In this document: in pieces, positions 63,323 through 64,000 of the stretch | How positions within the stretch are numbered: position 1 is the first letter of the stretch | Layout of the letters: each line of letters begins with the position of its first letter | Assembly: GCA_046728175.1 (NCBI GenBank) | Contig: JBKPEA010000026.1 | Coordinates: 6,791-70,790 of the forward strand | Length of the DNA: 64,000 nt | Reading direction: 5' to 3' | DNA from: JAFAHS01 sp046728175 | Lineage (GTDB): Bacteria; Desulfobacterota; Binatia; Binatales; Binataceae | Program-made: the position numbers and the translations under genes | Notes under the pieces: generated by a model | The model's input: the letters and a program-made list of their open reading frames with translations, nothing else | Database searches by the model: none | What the model was told of the DNA's origin: nothing

Positions 63323-64000
63323 ATGGAACGAATTCTTACGCGCTGGCTGGATATCCCCGATATCCAGCGCCTTGAAGTGTACGAAGCGAACGGCGGCTAC
63401 CAAGCGCTGCACAAAGCGCTGTTCGACATGAAGCCCGAAGAGGTTATCAACGAGGTCAAGAACTCGAATCTCCGCGGGCGGGGCGGAGCGGCGTTCCCGA
63501 CCGGCACCAAGTGGAGTTTCATCCCCAAGGATTCAAAGAAACCGGTCTACGTGTGCTGCAACGCGGATGAAAGCGAGCCGGGAACCTTCGCCAATCGCTA
63601 CCAGCTCGAACTCGATCCGCACCAGGTACTCGAGGGGGTTCTGATCGCATGCCGCGCGGTTAACTCTCACGTTGCATATATATATTTTCGCGGCGAATTC
63701 GCGGTGCAGAAGAACATTGTCGAAACCGCGATCGCCGAAGCTCGGGCCAAGGGCTACCTCGGCAAGAACGTCATGGGTTCCGGGTTCGACGTGGAGATTT
63801 ACACCCATCGCGGCGCGGGCGCCTACATCTGCGGAGAGGAGACCGGGCTCTTGGAATCGCTCGAGGGTAAGCGCGGCTATCCTCGTAACCGTCCTCCGTT
63901 TCCGGCCATCCAGGGGGCATTTGGGTCGCCCACCGTAGTCAACAACGTCGAGACGCTCTCGAACGTGCCGTGGATCATCAGGAAGGGCGCGGACTGGTAT
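63323..64000 (+). CDS. nuoF: NADH-quinone oxidoreductase subunit F, 3' end cut by window edge
   Basis: The first 226 codons are present. The FMN-binding loop is NLRGRGGAAFPTGTKWSFIP, then NADESEPGTFANRYQLE, and the NADH-site motif GAGAYICGEETGLLESLEGK. GSPTVVNNVETLSNVPWII is a further family motif. NuoF holds FMN and a [4Fe-4S] cluster (N3, beyond the window) and is where NADH enters complex I. A ribosome site is not obvious; the ATG at 63323 is 30 nt after nuoB. Confidence 0.95.
   Translation, partial: MERILTRWLDIPDIQRLEVYEANGGYQALHKALFDMKPEEVINEVKNSNLRGRGGAAFPTGTKWSFIPKDSKKPVYVCCNADESEPGTFANRYQLELDPHQVLEGVLIACRAVNSHVAYIYFRGEFAVQKNIVETAIAEARAKGYLGKNVMGSGFDVEIYTHRGAGAYICGEETGLLESLEGKRGYPRNRPPFPAIQGAFGSPTVVNNVETLSNVPWIIRKGADWY

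Noticed and set aside
1..64000. tRNA genes, rRNA genes, CRISPR arrays, complete insertion sequences
   Set aside because: I looked for T-loop motifs, regularly spaced repeats and transposase motifs and found none that hold up. Covariance-model and repeat searches would be needed for certainty.

Overview
The window is about 62% GC with dense genes on both strands. Its gene mix suggests an uncultivated soil or sediment bacterium of the broad deltaproteobacterial / Binatota (Desulfobacterota_B) kind. That placement is an inference from gene content: a complete cofG-cofH-cofD-cofE set for coenzyme F420, a selenocysteine formate dehydrogenase, a DUF6178 protein, DUF1329 and FadL-type outer-membrane genes, a BKACE enzyme and NADH dehydrogenase genes. 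There is no rRNA or tRNA to confirm it.

Layout. 1-17.6 kb is loosely packed accessory DNA: a partial BKACE gene, a decayed FadL-like gene, a TetR regulator with a perfect palindrome at its start and a coupled serine hydrolase, a nucleoside hydrolase, an unknown membrane protein, a VOC protein, a stand-alone ATPase behind a long inverted repeat, an amidohydrolase, a decayed DUF1329 gene and several small envelope proteins. Many genes in this stretch carry frameshifts. 17.7-30.5 kb holds an ABM protein, acyl-CoA dehydrogenase, a three-gene sugar operon (DegT aminotransferase, UDP-glucuronate decarboxylase, SDR), an L,D-transpeptidase, UvrD/PcrA helicase, RlmE, a lipoprotein joining a DUF151 nuclease domain to a PDZ domain, and a DUF6178 protein.

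30.5-37.4 kb is thiD followed by a membrane-bound formate dehydrogenase (fdhA-fdhB-nrfD, minus strand) divergent from fdhD. fdhA is interrupted by an in-frame TGA that is almost certainly selenocysteine, because a SECIS hairpin with a GGUCU loop lies 18 nt after it. 37.8-49.8 kb holds a radical SAM protein, MFS and NicO transporters, a degenerate P-loop kinase gene between two imperfect direct repeats, thiE, an NtrB/NtrC-type pair, a MltD-like transglycosylase, moeA, a LapA-domain protein and ispF.

49.8-56.1 kb is an F420 module: an F420-dependent LLM oxidoreductase, cofG, cofH, cofD and cofE in tight succession, then a polyprenyl synthase. 56.1-64 kb holds a VOC protein, a DUF1028 protein, the alpha-keto acid dehydrogenase genes E1alpha-E1beta-E2, a zinc alcohol dehydrogenase, then nuoB directly followed by nuoF, which runs off the right end.

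Joint function. moeA, fdhD and the selenoprotein FDH belong to molybdenum/tungsten formate metabolism. F420 made by CofGHDE would serve the LLM enzyme beside it. NuoB/NuoF and the E1/E2 genes belong to core energy metabolism. No CRISPR array, complete insertion sequence, prophage, tRNA or rRNA was seen.
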